Positions 7,359 through 13,936 of a stretch of DNA of 17,344 nt are shown in pieces (position 1 is the first letter of the stretch; each line of letters starts with the position of its first letter). This DNA comes from Syntrophaceae bacterium UBA5744 (GTDB taxonomy: Bacteria > Desulfobacterota > Syntrophia > Syntrophales > UBA2192): positions 1-17,344 of the forward strand of contig DIFQ01000047.1 in NCBI GenBank assembly GCA_002419215.1, given 5' to 3'. The notes under the pieces are model-generated. The model saw only the letters and a program-made list of their open reading frames with translations, ran no database searches and had not been told where the DNA came from. The position numbers and the translations under genes are program-made.

Positions 7359-7439
7359 AAGTGTCAAAGTGCATGAGTGTCTGAGTGAAGAAAGAATCGT
7401 CCTGTTCTCCACTCAAACACTTAGACACTCAGACACTAT
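7359..7439. repeat. Octamer palindrome, copy B (AGTG type)
   Basis: Left arm 7359-7387 is AAGTGTCA, AAGTGCAT, GAGTGTCT, GAGTG; right arm 7410-7439 is the complementary pattern (CACTCAAA, CACTTAGA, CACTCAGA, CACT). About 22 of 29 positions pair in a single-register hairpin with a loop near 22 nt. It fills the junction of convergent genes. It lacks a T tract, so it is not a standard terminator, though it could still end transcripts from both sides. Confidence 0.8.
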
Positions 7440-7441
7440 TC

Positions 7442-8206
7442 TTAAGGTATGTTGAATATCCGTTTTGCGTTGGCCGTCGTCACGGCCGCCACTTCCTCGA
7501 AAGGTCTCCCCTTGATCTCGGCGATCTTCCGGGCCGTGTGGACCACGTAGGCGGGCTCGTTTCGTTTGCCGCGGAAGGGGTTCGGGGTGAGGTAGGGGCA
7601 GTCCGTTTCCACGAGGAGCGACTCCAGGGGCAGGTCCCTCACGATGGAACGGAGCTTGTCGTTCTTCTCGAACGTCACCGTCCCGGGGATGGAAATGTAA
7701 AAGCCCAGCTCGATGCACTGCCTGGCCATCGGGTAGTCCCCGGAGAAGCAGTGGATGATTCCCCTCCGGCCCCCCTTCCAACCCTTGAGGAGATTCATCG
7801 TTTCACGGTGGGCATCCCGGTCGTGGATCACGACGGGAAGACCCAGTTCCGAGGCCAGCTCGAGCTGCTCGCCGAACCGGTGGATCTGGGTGCCGCGGGG
7901 AGAGAGGTTCCGGAAAAAATCGAGACCGATCTCGCCGTAAGCGACCACTTTCTCGTGCTTCGCCATCTCCTTGAGCGAGTCGTAGGTGCCGCCGTCGATG
8001 TCCTTCACCTCGTGGGGGTGAATGCCGATGACGGCATAGACGCCGGGGTAGCAGCGGGTGATCTCGAGGGCCTTGCGGCAGTCCTCCACGGTCGTGCCCA
8101 CCGTGACGATAATCTCCACGCCGGCCGCCTTCGCCCTTTTGATGACCTGGTCGCGGTCGCGGTCGAAGGGCGACATCTCCAGGTGGGCATGCGAGTCGAT
8201 GACCAT
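7442..8206 (-). CDS. tatD: TatD family metal-dependent hydrolase (DNase)
   Basis: The 254-aa protein is a full-length TatD TIM-barrel hydrolase, a family with 3'-5' exonuclease/DNase activity. Metal ligands are visible: DSHAHLE at the N-terminus (His6, His8), GEIGLDFF (Glu92), VVIHDRDAH (His128), IIHCFSG (His152) and VETDCPYLTP (Asp202). The ATG at 8206 comes 11 nt after the stop of the small upstream gene; the ribosome binding site is weak, so translation may depend on that gene. The closing residues lie next to palindrome copy B. In many bacteria tatD (ycfH) is near metG or holB, but neither is here. It may be the last gene of the minus-strand operon starting near 11208. Confidence 0.93.
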   Translation of the reverse strand: MVIDSHAHLEMSPFDRDRDQVIKRAKAAGVEIIVTVGTTVEDCRKALEITRCYPGVYAVIGIHPHEVKDIDGGTYDSLKEMAKHEKVVAYGEIGLDFFRNLSPRGTQIHRFGEQLELASELGLPVVIHDRDAHRETMNLLKGWKGGRRGIIHCFSGDYPMARQCIELGFYISIPGTVTFEKNDKLRSIVRDLPLESLLVETDCPYLTPNPFRGKRNEPAYVVHTARKIAEIKGRPFEEVAAVTTANAKRIFNIP

Positions 8207-8217
8207 GTCCGTTCGCC

Positions 8218-8400
8218 CTAGCTTTTCGTTGTCCTTCTCCGATCCAGGTCCGCGGGGATTTCCTCGGCCTGGGCGGCGACGTCGGGCAGCGTAGAAAGGT
8301 ACTTCGCGAGGAACTTTTCCGTCATTTCGCCTTTTTTCAGCTTGAGATCGATCATTCTCTTGTCAATGTTGTCCATGTTGAATGCCTCTGCTTTCTTCAT
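8218..8400 (-). CDS. Small hypothetical protein, 60 aa
   Basis: I do not recognise this protein. It is short, charged and helical-looking (KRMIDLKLKKGEMTEKFL...), with no Cys, signal peptide or membrane segment. An internal Met at residue 9 (MDNIDKR) could be an alternative start, but AGGAGGA lies 6 nt before the ATG at 8400, one of the best ribosome binding sites in the window, and this is the main evidence that the gene is real. It lies between dppC and tatD on the same strand, with 11 nt to tatD, so it may couple tatD translation. Confidence 0.75.
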   Translation of the reverse strand: MKKAEAFNMDNIDKRMIDLKLKKGEMTEKFLAKYLSTLPDVAAQAEEIPADLDRRRTTKS

Positions 8401-8429
8401 TCCGATCCTCCTCGTGAGTTCGCAGTGAA

Positions 8430-8446
8430 CCCGTCGGTTTGACGGG
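8430..8446. other. Small hairpin between dppC and the 60-aa gene
   Basis: CCCGTC and GACGGG form a perfect 6-bp stem with a 5-nt loop in the 68-nt spacer. No T run follows on either strand, so it is not a standard terminator. It may mark an RNA processing or partial termination site, or be chance. Confidence 0.4.
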
Positions 8447-8468
8447 AATGATCATAGGGTTGACTCTT

Positions 8469-9302
8469 TCAACTCCGGAGCCTCGGATCGAGCGAGTCCC
8501 GGATCCCTTCGCCTAACATGTTGTAGCCCAGAACCGTCACCAGGATGGCAAGCCCCGGATACAGGGAAAGCCACCAGGCGATGTCGATGTTGTCCTTCCC
8601 CGCCGTGAGGATGTTTCCCCAGCTCGGGGTGGGCGGCTGCACGCCGATCCCGAGAAAGCTCAGGGCCGATTCCGTGAGGATCGCCCCGGCCACCCCGAGG
8701 GTTGCCGCGACGAGCACCGAGGCCATGCAGTTGGGAAGGACGTGAATGAAGATGATCCGCGCATCGCTCGCCCCGATGACGCGGGCCGCCTGCACGAAGT
8801 CCCGCTCCTTGAGCGAGATGAAATCGGCTCGCACCAGGCGCGTGATCCCCATCCAGCCCGTTACCCCGATGATGATCATGATGTTCCAGATCGAGGGCTC
8901 GAGGAAGGCGATGACGGCCAGGATCAGAAAGAACGTGGGGAAGCAGAGCATGATGTCGACGAAACGCATGATGACGGCGTCGACCCAGCGCCCGTAGTAC
9001 CCGGCCACGGAGCCGAGGATCGCCCCGATGAAGATGGCGATGCCCGTGGAGACAAACCCCACCTTGAGCGAGATCTGGGCCCCCCAGATCATCCGGGACA
9101 TCACGTCGCGCCCGAGCTGGTCCGTGCCGAACCAGTGTGTTGCCGAGGGCGGCTGCAGGATGTTCTTGAGATCGATCGCCGTCGGGTCGAAGGGGGCGAT
9201 CCAGGGCGCCAGGAGCGACACGAAGAACAGCAGGACGACGATGGCGCTCCCCGCCACGGCGAGCCGATTTTTCGAGAACCGGTACCAGAAATCCGTTTTC
9301 AT
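8469..9302 (-). CDS. ABC transporter permease, DppC/OppC family
   Basis: The 277-aa integral membrane protein forms half of a peptide/nickel-type importer channel. It has the OppC N-terminal helix (RLAVAGSAIVVLL), the periplasmic motif HWFGTDQLGRDVMSRMIWGA, about six membrane segments, and the EAA loop (ARVIGASDARIIFIHVLPNC) that contacts the ATPase. The C-terminus GYNMLGEGIRDSLDPRLRS is the family hallmark, so the gene is intact. The upstream dppB-like gene ends 44 nt away. No strong ribosome binding site precedes the ATG; instead a possible 11-codon ORF (9299-9334) ends across it. Substrate cannot be read from a permease; peptides, nickel or oligosaccharides are all known for the family. 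Confidence 0.92.
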   Translation of the reverse strand: MKTDFWYRFSKNRLAVAGSAIVVLLFFVSLLAPWIAPFDPTAIDLKNILQPPSATHWFGTDQLGRDVMSRMIWGAQISLKVGFVSTGIAIFIGAILGSVAGYYGRWVDAVIMRFVDIMLCFPTFFLILAVIAFLEPSIWNIMIIIGVTGWMGITRLVRADFISLKERDFVQAARVIGASDARIIFIHVLPNCMASVLVAATLGVAGAILTESALSFLGIGVQPPTPSWGNILTAGKDNIDIAWWLSLYPGLAILVTVLGYNMLGEGIRDSLDPRLRS

Positions 9303-9334
9303 CGAGCGATCCGCTTTTTCTCCGTTTCTTTCAT
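9299..9334 (-). CDS. Possible 11-codon leader ORF before dppC
   Basis: In the 44-nt gap between the two permease genes, an ATG at 9334 opens MKETEKKRIAR and stops at a TGA that overlaps the dppC ATG (ATGA). GAGG lies about 10 nt upstream of it, whereas dppC itself has only a weak site. It may pass ribosomes to dppC by stop-start coupling. It is too short to be sure it is translated. Confidence 0.3.
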   Translation of the reverse strand: MKETEKKRIAR

Positions 9335-9346
9335 TTGCCCCGCACC

Positions 9347-10321
9347 TCAGGAGATCCGGATCCGCGGGTCGGCCAGCGCATAGGACACGTCGGCCAGCAG
9401 GTTCCCGATGAGCGTGAGCACGGCCCCGATGACGAGGATCCCCATCACCACGGGGTAGTCGCGGGCCATCACGGACATGTAGAACAGCTGCCCCATACCG
9501 GGGATGCTGAAGATGGTCTCGAAGATGACGCTGCCGCCGATGAGCCCCGGGACCGAAAGTCCCAGCAGCGTGATCACCGGGAGCATCGCATTTCGAAGGG
9601 CGTGCTTGTAGATGACGATCCGCTCCGGGAGCCCCTTGGCCCGGGCCGTCGTGATGTAGTCCTGCCGGATCACTTCCAGCATGTTGGATCGCATGTAGCG
9701 TGAAAGCCCCGCGAGCCCCCCGAAGGCCGCAATCGAGACCGGCAGGATCAGGTGCTGCAGAAAATCCCAGAAGGCTGCGGCGGGAGGCAGGTATTCATAG
9801 TTCAGGGACCGGATGCCCGAGATGGGGAGCCAGTCCAGGTGCAGGCCGAAAAGGATCATGAGCAGAAGCGCAAGCCAGAAGGTCGGGATGGCAAACCCCA
9901 CGAAGACGACGACACTCATGACCCGGTCGAAGGTCGATCCCTGCCGCACCGCCGACAGCACCCCGATGGGGATGGCGATGAGGAAGATGAGGACCATGGA
10001 AAGCATGTTCAGGAAAACGGTGATGGGAAGCCGCTCGAGGATCTTTGCCGACACGGGCCTGCCGTCGGGCGAGAAGGACACGCCCAGATCGAGCACCAGA
10101 AGGCGTCCGAGCCACTTGCCGTACTGGACGTGCAGCGGCTTGTCGAGGTCGTACATGGCCCGCAGGCGCTCCTTCATCTCGGCCGTCACGCGGGGGTTCA
10201 TCTCCGTCTGGAGATCCGTCGGCGAGCCCGGCGCGAGGTGCATGACGGAAAAACAGATGATCGTGATCCCGAAAAAGAGGGGGATCATGAAAAGAAAGCG
10301 CCTGGCCACATAGCGAATCAT
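9347..10321 (-). CDS. ABC transporter permease, DppB/OppB family
   Basis: The 324-aa protein begins MIRYVARRFLFMIPLFFGIT, the standard first helix of DppB/OppB permeases. HLAPGSPTD follows helix 1, GRPVSAKILERLPIT lies before the second membrane segment, and the EAA loop (ARAKGLPERIVIYKHALRNA) and C-terminal SYALADPRIRIS are present, so it is full length. It pairs with the dppC-like gene downstream to form the channel. The start at 10321 overlaps the stop of the TIM-barrel gene by 4 nt (ATGA), with GGAGG 7 nt upstream, so the two proteins are translated together. No ATP-binding or solute-binding gene lies in the flanking 3-4 kb on either side. Confidence 0.93.
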   Translation of the reverse strand: MIRYVARRFLFMIPLFFGITIICFSVMHLAPGSPTDLQTEMNPRVTAEMKERLRAMYDLDKPLHVQYGKWLGRLLVLDLGVSFSPDGRPVSAKILERLPITVFLNMLSMVLIFLIAIPIGVLSAVRQGSTFDRVMSVVVFVGFAIPTFWLALLLMILFGLHLDWLPISGIRSLNYEYLPPAAAFWDFLQHLILPVSIAAFGGLAGLSRYMRSNMLEVIRQDYITTARAKGLPERIVIYKHALRNAMLPVITLLGLSVPGLIGGSVIFETIFSIPGMGQLFYMSVMARDYPVVMGILVIGAVLTLIGNLLADVSYALADPRIRIS

Positions 10322-11208
10322 CTCACGACCTCCCCGGGGCAGGCATCGTTCTTTGCGGCGGCGCCGGTCTGTCCTTCCGCCGCGGCGGAACTGCCGAACC
10401 CTTCGAGGATGCCCAGGGACCCGATGTTGGCCAGGGTCCTGGCCAGATTCTTCTCCGAGTGGGCCTCGACGGTCAGGATGGGGGCAAGCATCCTCTCCTT
10501 CAGGATGGCAAAGAGCCTTGTGAAGGGGAATGTCCCCTCCCCGACGGGAAGGTGCTCGTCGAGGGCGCCCCTGTTGTCGTGGAGGTGGATCTCGATGAGC
10601 CGGGACCCGAGCCTGTCGATCCAGGCCTCGAGACCCGATGCGGCAAAGGCATTGAAGTGTCCCGTGTCGAAGCAGAAGCCGACGCGCCCGGGCGGGAGCG
10701 CGTCGAGGAGAAGCCCGAGGCAGCCGGGATCGGCCTCGTAAACGTTCTCCAGGGCGATTCGCGTATCGAGCCCCTCTGCCAGGGGGACGAGTTGCATCCA
10801 GGTGTCGATGCTGTTCTCGAGCCACTTGCGACCCGAGGACACATAGTACTTTTCGTCGTAGGAGGGGTGAAAGACGATCGACCGTGGACGGAAGCAGGAG
10901 GCAATCTCGAAGACCTGCCTGAATCGCTCGAGGCTCACCCGGCGGACCTTCGCGTCGATGGCCCCCGGCCTCAGGTCCATGAAGGGCCCGTGAAAGGTAA
11001 TGGAATGTCCCGCCTCCCGGAGGAGCGTTGCGGCTGATGCATAGTCCGGTTCCTTGAACCCGTCGAGAATGGCGCTGTTAAAGGCGATCTCGGGGTTGAT
11101 CCGCTCCCTGAGGACTTTGTCGAGATGTTTCTGGAGAAGCTGATCGAAGGGGATATGAACCTGAAGGTGTTTCAGGATGTCCTGCATCGTGATCATCCGG
11201 ATCGGCAT
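10318..11208 (-). CDS. Sugar phosphate isomerase/epimerase-like TIM-barrel protein (AP endonuclease 2 superfamily)
   Basis: The 296-aa protein has the metal-ligand pattern of the xylose isomerase/endonuclease IV superfamily: TFHGP (His73), IVFHPSYDE (His114), IALENVYE (Glu154), CFDTGHFNAF (Asp181, His184), IEIHLHDNRG (His208, His210, Asp211) and LTVEAHSE (Glu248). The last 25 residues are Ala/Gly-rich and probably disordered. Whether it acts on sugars or DNA is not decided by the sequence; the permease partner suggests small-molecule metabolism. The start is uncertain: ATGs at 11208, 11196 and 11187 are in frame, and only the last has a plausible upstream GGATGA. The gene overlaps dppB by ATGA. 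Confidence 0.8.
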   Translation of the reverse strand: MPIRMITMQDILKHLQVHIPFDQLLQKHLDKVLRERINPEIAFNSAILDGFKEPDYASAATLLREAGHSITFHGPFMDLRPGAIDAKVRRVSLERFRQVFEIASCFRPRSIVFHPSYDEKYYVSSGRKWLENSIDTWMQLVPLAEGLDTRIALENVYEADPGCLGLLLDALPPGRVGFCFDTGHFNAFAASGLEAWIDRLGSRLIEIHLHDNRGALDEHLPVGEGTFPFTRLFAILKERMLAPILTVEAHSEKNLARTLANIGSLGILEGFGSSAAAEGQTGAAAKNDACPGEVVR

Positions 11209-11220
11209 ATCAATGGGTTG

Positions 11221-11249
11221 AAGTTACCACATCACCCGCGGCGTGGCAA
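11221..11249 (-). promoter_or_regulatory. Possible sigma70 promoter for the TIM-barrel/permease operon
   Basis: On the minus strand TTGCCA (11244-11249) and TAACTT (11221-11226) are 17 nt apart. Transcription would start near 11214, only about 6 nt before the first possible ATG (11208), so either translation is nearly leaderless or an internal ATG such as 11187 is used. The -10 is weak. Confidence 0.4.
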
Positions 11250-11263
11250 CGGACATTTTCAAA

Positions 11264-11292
11264 TTGACAGGGCAAATGGATAATGCTACAAA
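11264..11292 (+). promoter_or_regulatory. Sigma70 promoter with extended -10 for rsfS
   Basis: A consensus TTGACA (11264-11269) is followed after 17 nt by TACAAA (11287-11292), preceded by TGC, giving an extended -10. Predicted start is near 11299, leaving a leader of about 290 nt to rsfS. It is divergent from the TIM-barrel gene. Confidence 0.65.
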
Positions 11293-11588
11293 AACGGCAG
11301 GTTAGAGGAAGGCTGGCCCGTCGCAAAGGCGCCGTGGTCGAATTCTAAAAACATGCCGGGAAGATCTCCGGCAGGCTGTTCAAGAAGTCCAGATGCAAGG
11401 CGCCCTGAAAAGATGGAAGTTAAGAAGTTATGAAGCGAAGAAGATCGGAGTCGATATTGTTCTTTTGTATTTTCCGCTCTTCCTCGCTTCAGCTCTTCCG
11501 ATCTTCACAGCCATGATGCCTGAAGATGAACGCGGGGCATCCGGCGGGAAGAGCTCCAGACAAACGAATTGCAGGAAAAGGAGGATTA
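11293..11588 (+). other. Long untranslated leader of rsfS
   Basis: This gene-free stretch, part of the 380-nt gap from 11209, holds a hairpin TGCCGG/CCGGCA with an 8-nt loop (11354-11373), a sequence GCTGTTCAAGAAGTCCAGAT with GCAAGGCGCC after it (from 11374) that resembles a dispersed intergenic repeat I associate with Desulfobacterota, and octamer palindrome copy C. I see no tRNA fold, riboswitch consensus or convincing small ORF. The ATG at 11526 is in frame with rsfS but has no family-like sequence after it. Confidence 0.5.
11415..11506. repeat. Octamer palindrome, copy C (GAAG type)
   Basis: Left arm 11415-11450 has octamers GAAGTTAA, GAAGTTAT, GAAGCGAA, GAAGATCG; right arm 11474-11506 is the complementary CTTC pattern (CTTCCTCG, CTTCAGCT, CTTCCGAT, CTTC). 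About 26 of 34 positions pair. The central 23 nt are T-rich. It lies in the rsfS leader. Confidence 0.8.
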
Positions 11589-11984
11589 TTGGCTAAAAAG
11601 GACTTGTCTACGCGGCAGAAGATTCTCCTTGCCGTCAACGCGGCCCTGGAGAAAAAGGCAAAAAACATCGTCATCCTGAACATCAAGAACGTCACTTCCT
11701 TTGCAGATTACACCGTCATCTGCAGCGGCTCGTCGGACCGGCAGGTCCAGAGCATCGCCTCCTCCGTCGGAGAGTCCATGAAAAAGGCAGGGACCCTTCC
11801 CCTGGGCGTCGAGGGCGAGAAAGGCGGCCGATGGGTCCTCATGGACTATGCGGACATCATCGTCCACGTCTTCTACGAACCGGTGCGCGAGTTCTATGAC
11901 ATCGAGCGGCTGTGGTCCGATGCCCCGAAAATGGAAGTGGCCGAAGACACCGTCGAGGTCAAGTCGCTCCCCAGGGGGATGTGA
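11589..11984 (+). CDS. rsfS: Ribosome silencing factor RsfS
   Basis: RsfS binds protein L14 on the large ribosomal subunit and blocks subunit joining, saving energy in starvation. The 131-aa product has the family core: IVILNIKNVTSFADYTVICS, GSSDRQVQSIASSV, GEKGGRWVLMDYADIIVHVF and FYDIERLWSDAP. The start is a TTG at 11589, giving M-AKKDLSTRQ, because AAGGAGG lies 4-5 nt upstream and family N-termini begin here; an ATG at 11526 would add 21 unlikely residues. rsfS often follows nadD or proA, but none is present. comF starts 1 nt after its stop, so the genes form one operon running to rfaE2. Confidence 0.95.
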   Translation: MAKKDLSTRQKILLAVNAALEKKAKNIVILNIKNVTSFADYTVICSGSSDRQVQSIASSVGESMKKAGTLPLGVEGEKGGRWVLMDYADIIVHVFYEPVREFYDIERLWSDAPKMEVAEDTVEVKSLPRGM

Positions 11985-11985
11985 T

Positions 11986-12720
11986 GTGACGGCGGCGATC
12001 AAAGCCCTTACGGAGCTGCTCTTCCCGACACTCTGCCTGTCCTGCGGCAAGGTCCTGCCGGAGCGGGGGGGACATCCCTTCTGCCCCGAGTGCTTTGCCG
12101 GGATCCGTTTCATCAACGGACCCCTTTGCCCGGTCTGCGGGATCCCCTACCCCGCAGAAGAGAGCCCCGATCACGTCTGCGGCGATTGCCTCCTGAAGAA
12201 GCGGCACATCGGCACGGCCCGGTCACTCGGTGTTTACGAGTCGATCCTCCACGATGCCATTCACGCCTTCAAGTACGGGGGCAACCTCACCCTCGGCGAG
12301 CGGCTCGGCCGCCTCATGGCCGAGCACGATTACCCCTCTTTCCAGGTCCGGGACTATTCGCTGATCCTTCCCGTTCCCCTGCATCCACGGCGGCTGAGGC
12401 AGCGGGGGTTCAACCAGTCGGTGATCCTCGCGCGGGAGATCTCCAGGCGGCACGGCGTTGCCATGGACTTCCGAACCCTCAGGCGCATCGTCGACACGGA
12501 ATCACAAGCGGGCTTGAAAAAGGAAGAGCGACGGTCTAACATTAGACAGGCGTTCTGCACGGCGGACCCGGAAAGGGTCCGGGGACAGAACATCCTTCTC
12601 GTCGACGATGTCTACACGACGGGAAGCACGCTGGGCGAGTGCGCGAAGACCCTCCTGAAGGGAGGCGCCGAAGCCGTGGGGGCCCTCACCCTCGCCCGGG
12701 CGATCCAGGAGCCGTCATGA
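11986..12720 (+). CDS. comF: ComF family phosphoribosyltransferase-like protein
   Basis: The 244-aa protein has an N-terminal zinc region with four Cys pairs (Cys17/20, 33/36, 48/51, 65/68) and a C-terminal type I phosphoribosyltransferase domain with PRPP-binding motif ILLVDDVYTTGST (203-215). LPVPLHPRRLRQRGFNQS (128-145) is the ComF signature. Family members take part in DNA uptake and transformation (ComF of Bacillus, GntX of E. coli); the biochemical reaction is not settled. The GTG start at 11986 has AGGGGG 7 nt upstream, within the end of rsfS. The stop overlaps the rfaE2 ATG (ATGA). Confidence 0.93.
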   Translation: MTAAIKALTELLFPTLCLSCGKVLPERGGHPFCPECFAGIRFINGPLCPVCGIPYPAEESPDHVCGDCLLKKRHIGTARSLGVYESILHDAIHAFKYGGNLTLGERLGRLMAEHDYPSFQVRDYSLILPVPLHPRRLRQRGFNQSVILAREISRRHGVAMDFRTLRRIVDTESQAGLKKEERRSNIRQAFCTADPERVRGQNILLVDDVYTTGSTLGECAKTLLKGGAEAVGALTLARAIQEPS

Positions 12721-13220
12721 GCAAGATAACCCCGAGGAACGAACTCAAGGCCACCGTCGAACGGCTGAAGCGGGAGGGGAAGAAAGTCGTCTTCACCAAC
12801 GGCTGCTTCGACATCCTCCATGCCGGCCACACCCGGTACCTGCGGGAGGCAAGGAAGCTGGGCGATGCGCTGATCCTGGCCCTCAACAGCGACAGCTCCG
12901 TGCGGTCCATCAAGGGGCCGATGCGGCCCATCGTGCCCGAGGCCGAACGGGCCGAGGTGGTGGCCTCGCTCGATTCCGTGGACTACGTGACGGTCTTCGA
13001 CGAGCTGACCCCGCTCGAACTGATCGAATATCTCCGGCCTGATGTCATCGTCAAGGGAGGGGACTGGGCCGAGAAGGACATCGTGGGCGCCGAGGCCGTC
13101 GGGAAGTGGGGCGGGCGGGTGGCCGTCATGCCCGAAATCGAAGGGGCCTCGACGACGAACATCATCGACAAGGTCCTCCAGGTCTACCGTTCGGGCGACG
13201 GGGAGGGAAAAGCGGGCTAA
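12717..13220 (+). CDS. rfaE2: D-glycero-beta-D-manno-heptose 1-phosphate adenylyltransferase, stand-alone
   Basis: This enzyme transfers AMP from ATP to heptose 1-phosphate, giving the ADP-heptose used in LPS inner core. The 167-aa product is a single cytidylyltransferase-fold domain: TNGCFDILHAGHTRYL with the catalytic HAGH (35-38), ALNSDSSVRSIKG, RPIVPEAERAEVVASL, VIVKGGDW and the ST-x-I-I motif (STTNIID). E. coli HldE fuses this to a kinase domain; here it is separate and no kinase gene is in view. AGGAG lies 6 nt before the ATG, inside comF. It is the last gene of the rsfS-comF-rfaE2 run and implies a Gram-negative cell with heptose-containing LPS. Confidence 0.94.
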   Translation: MSKITPRNELKATVERLKREGKKVVFTNGCFDILHAGHTRYLREARKLGDALILALNSDSSVRSIKGPMRPIVPEAERAEVVASLDSVDYVTVFDELTPLELIEYLRPDVIVKGGDWAEKDIVGAEAVGKWGGRVAVMPEIEGASTTNIIDKVLQVYRSGDGEGKAG

Positions 13221-13227
13221 ATTTTTC

Positions 13228-13256
13228 TTTACAACGAACCGATTATTCGTTATACG
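13228..13256 (+). promoter_or_regulatory. Sigma70-type promoter for dksA
   Basis: TTTACA (13228-13233) and TATACG (13251-13256) are 17 nt apart. The start near 13263 falls after the in-frame ATG at 13259, which supports the later dksA start at 13304. It lies in the AT-rich 83-nt gap after rfaE2. Confidence 0.6.
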
Positions 13257-13303
13257 TAATGGCTCTTTTACCAAAAGCGCTTATATTCGGACGGAATGGC
13301 ACC

Positions 13304-13666
13304 ATGAAGCCCGAAAAACAGGATTATTTCCGAGCACTTCTTCTGACCAGGATCAATGAGCTCCTGAACGGTGCGGAGAGGACCGTCCAGGAGATGACCG
13401 ACGAGAAGGAAAACTTCCCCGACCCCAACGACCGGGCATCCCTGGAAGCGGACCGCAACTTCGAGCTCCGGATCCGAGACCGCGAGCGCAAGCTCATCGC
13501 AAAGATGCAGGAGGCCATCAAGCGCATCGACGACGGCACCTTCGGCATCTGCGACACCTGCGGCGGGCCCATTTCCGAAAAGCGGCTCACGGCGCGCCCC
13601 GTCACGACGCAGTGCATCGACTGCAAGACCAGGGAAGAAAAGATGGAGAAGCAGCGGGGGGAATAG
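13304..13666 (+). CDS. dksA: RNA polymerase-binding transcription factor DksA
   Basis: DksA enters the RNA polymerase secondary channel and works with ppGpp to redirect transcription during starvation. The 120-aa protein has a coiled-coil region with the tip motif D-x-x-D-x-A (DPNDRA, 40-45) and a four-Cys zinc finger (Cys83, 86, 104, 107: CDTCGG...CIDC). Length is near that of deltaproteobacterial DksA and shorter than E. coli (151 aa). The start at 13304 fits the predicted transcript start near 13263; its ribosome binding site is weak (GGA about 10 nt upstream). An in-frame ATG at 13259 would add 15 residues but precedes the predicted transcript start. The gene appears to be transcribed separately. 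Confidence 0.92.
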   Translation: MKPEKQDYFRALLLTRINELLNGAERTVQEMTDEKENFPDPNDRASLEADRNFELRIRDRERKLIAKMQEAIKRIDDGTFGICDTCGGPISEKRLTARPVTTQCIDCKTREEKMEKQRGE

Positions 13667-13742
13667 GTTCTCTCCCGATGCGACGTCTTGTCTCAGCCCC
13701 ATCCCGGCCCCCCAAACCCATCCTGCCCGACAGGGAATTCGT

Positions 13743-13771
13743 TTGCCCAAAACCCGGCACCGCTGTATAGT
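13743..13771 (+). promoter_or_regulatory. Sigma70-type promoter upstream of priA
   Basis: TTGCCC (13743-13748) and TATAGT (13766-13771) are 17 nt apart; the -10 matches 5 of 6. The start would be near 13778, giving priA a leader of about 220 nt that includes palindrome copy D. Confidence 0.55.
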
Positions 13772-13850
13772 TGCCGCTGTCCCGGAAGCGCCCATCCCGA
13801 ACTCTCGAGAAAATCGAAGAGGCGGCGGACCGGCCTCGCCGACAAATCCA

Positions 13851-13936
13851 TGAAGTGAGGAAGTCAGGAAGAGCAGAAGAGCGGAAATTTCCCCGATTTT
13901 ATGCCGCTCTTCCGAGCTTCCGATCTTCCGCTCTTC
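13851..13936. repeat. Octamer palindrome, copy D (GAAG type)
   Basis: This is the cleanest copy. Left arm 13852-13886 is GAAGTGAG, GAAGTCAG, GAAGAGCA, GAAGAGCG; right arm 13904-13936 reads on the other strand GAAGAGCG, GAAGATCG, GAAGCTCG, GAAGAGCG. Every GAAG core is in register; all mismatches (8 of 33) fall in the variable half. The central 17 nt are AT-rich. Confidence 0.85.

Noticed and set aside
7359..7439. CRISPR array or direct-repeat satellite
   Set aside because: Units are 8 nt, degenerate, and arranged as inverted arms with no spacers of 25-40 nt.
11296..11350. tRNA-like segment with GGTCGAATTC
   Set aside because: No acceptor stem, D arm or anticodon arm can be paired around it.
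11526..11588. ATG start for RsfS
   Set aside because: The added 21 residues are unlike the family, and the AAGGAGG site favours TTG at 11589.
13259..13303. Earlier DksA start
   Set aside because: The ATG precedes the transcription start predicted from TTTACA-17-TATACG and the added residues are not DksA-like.
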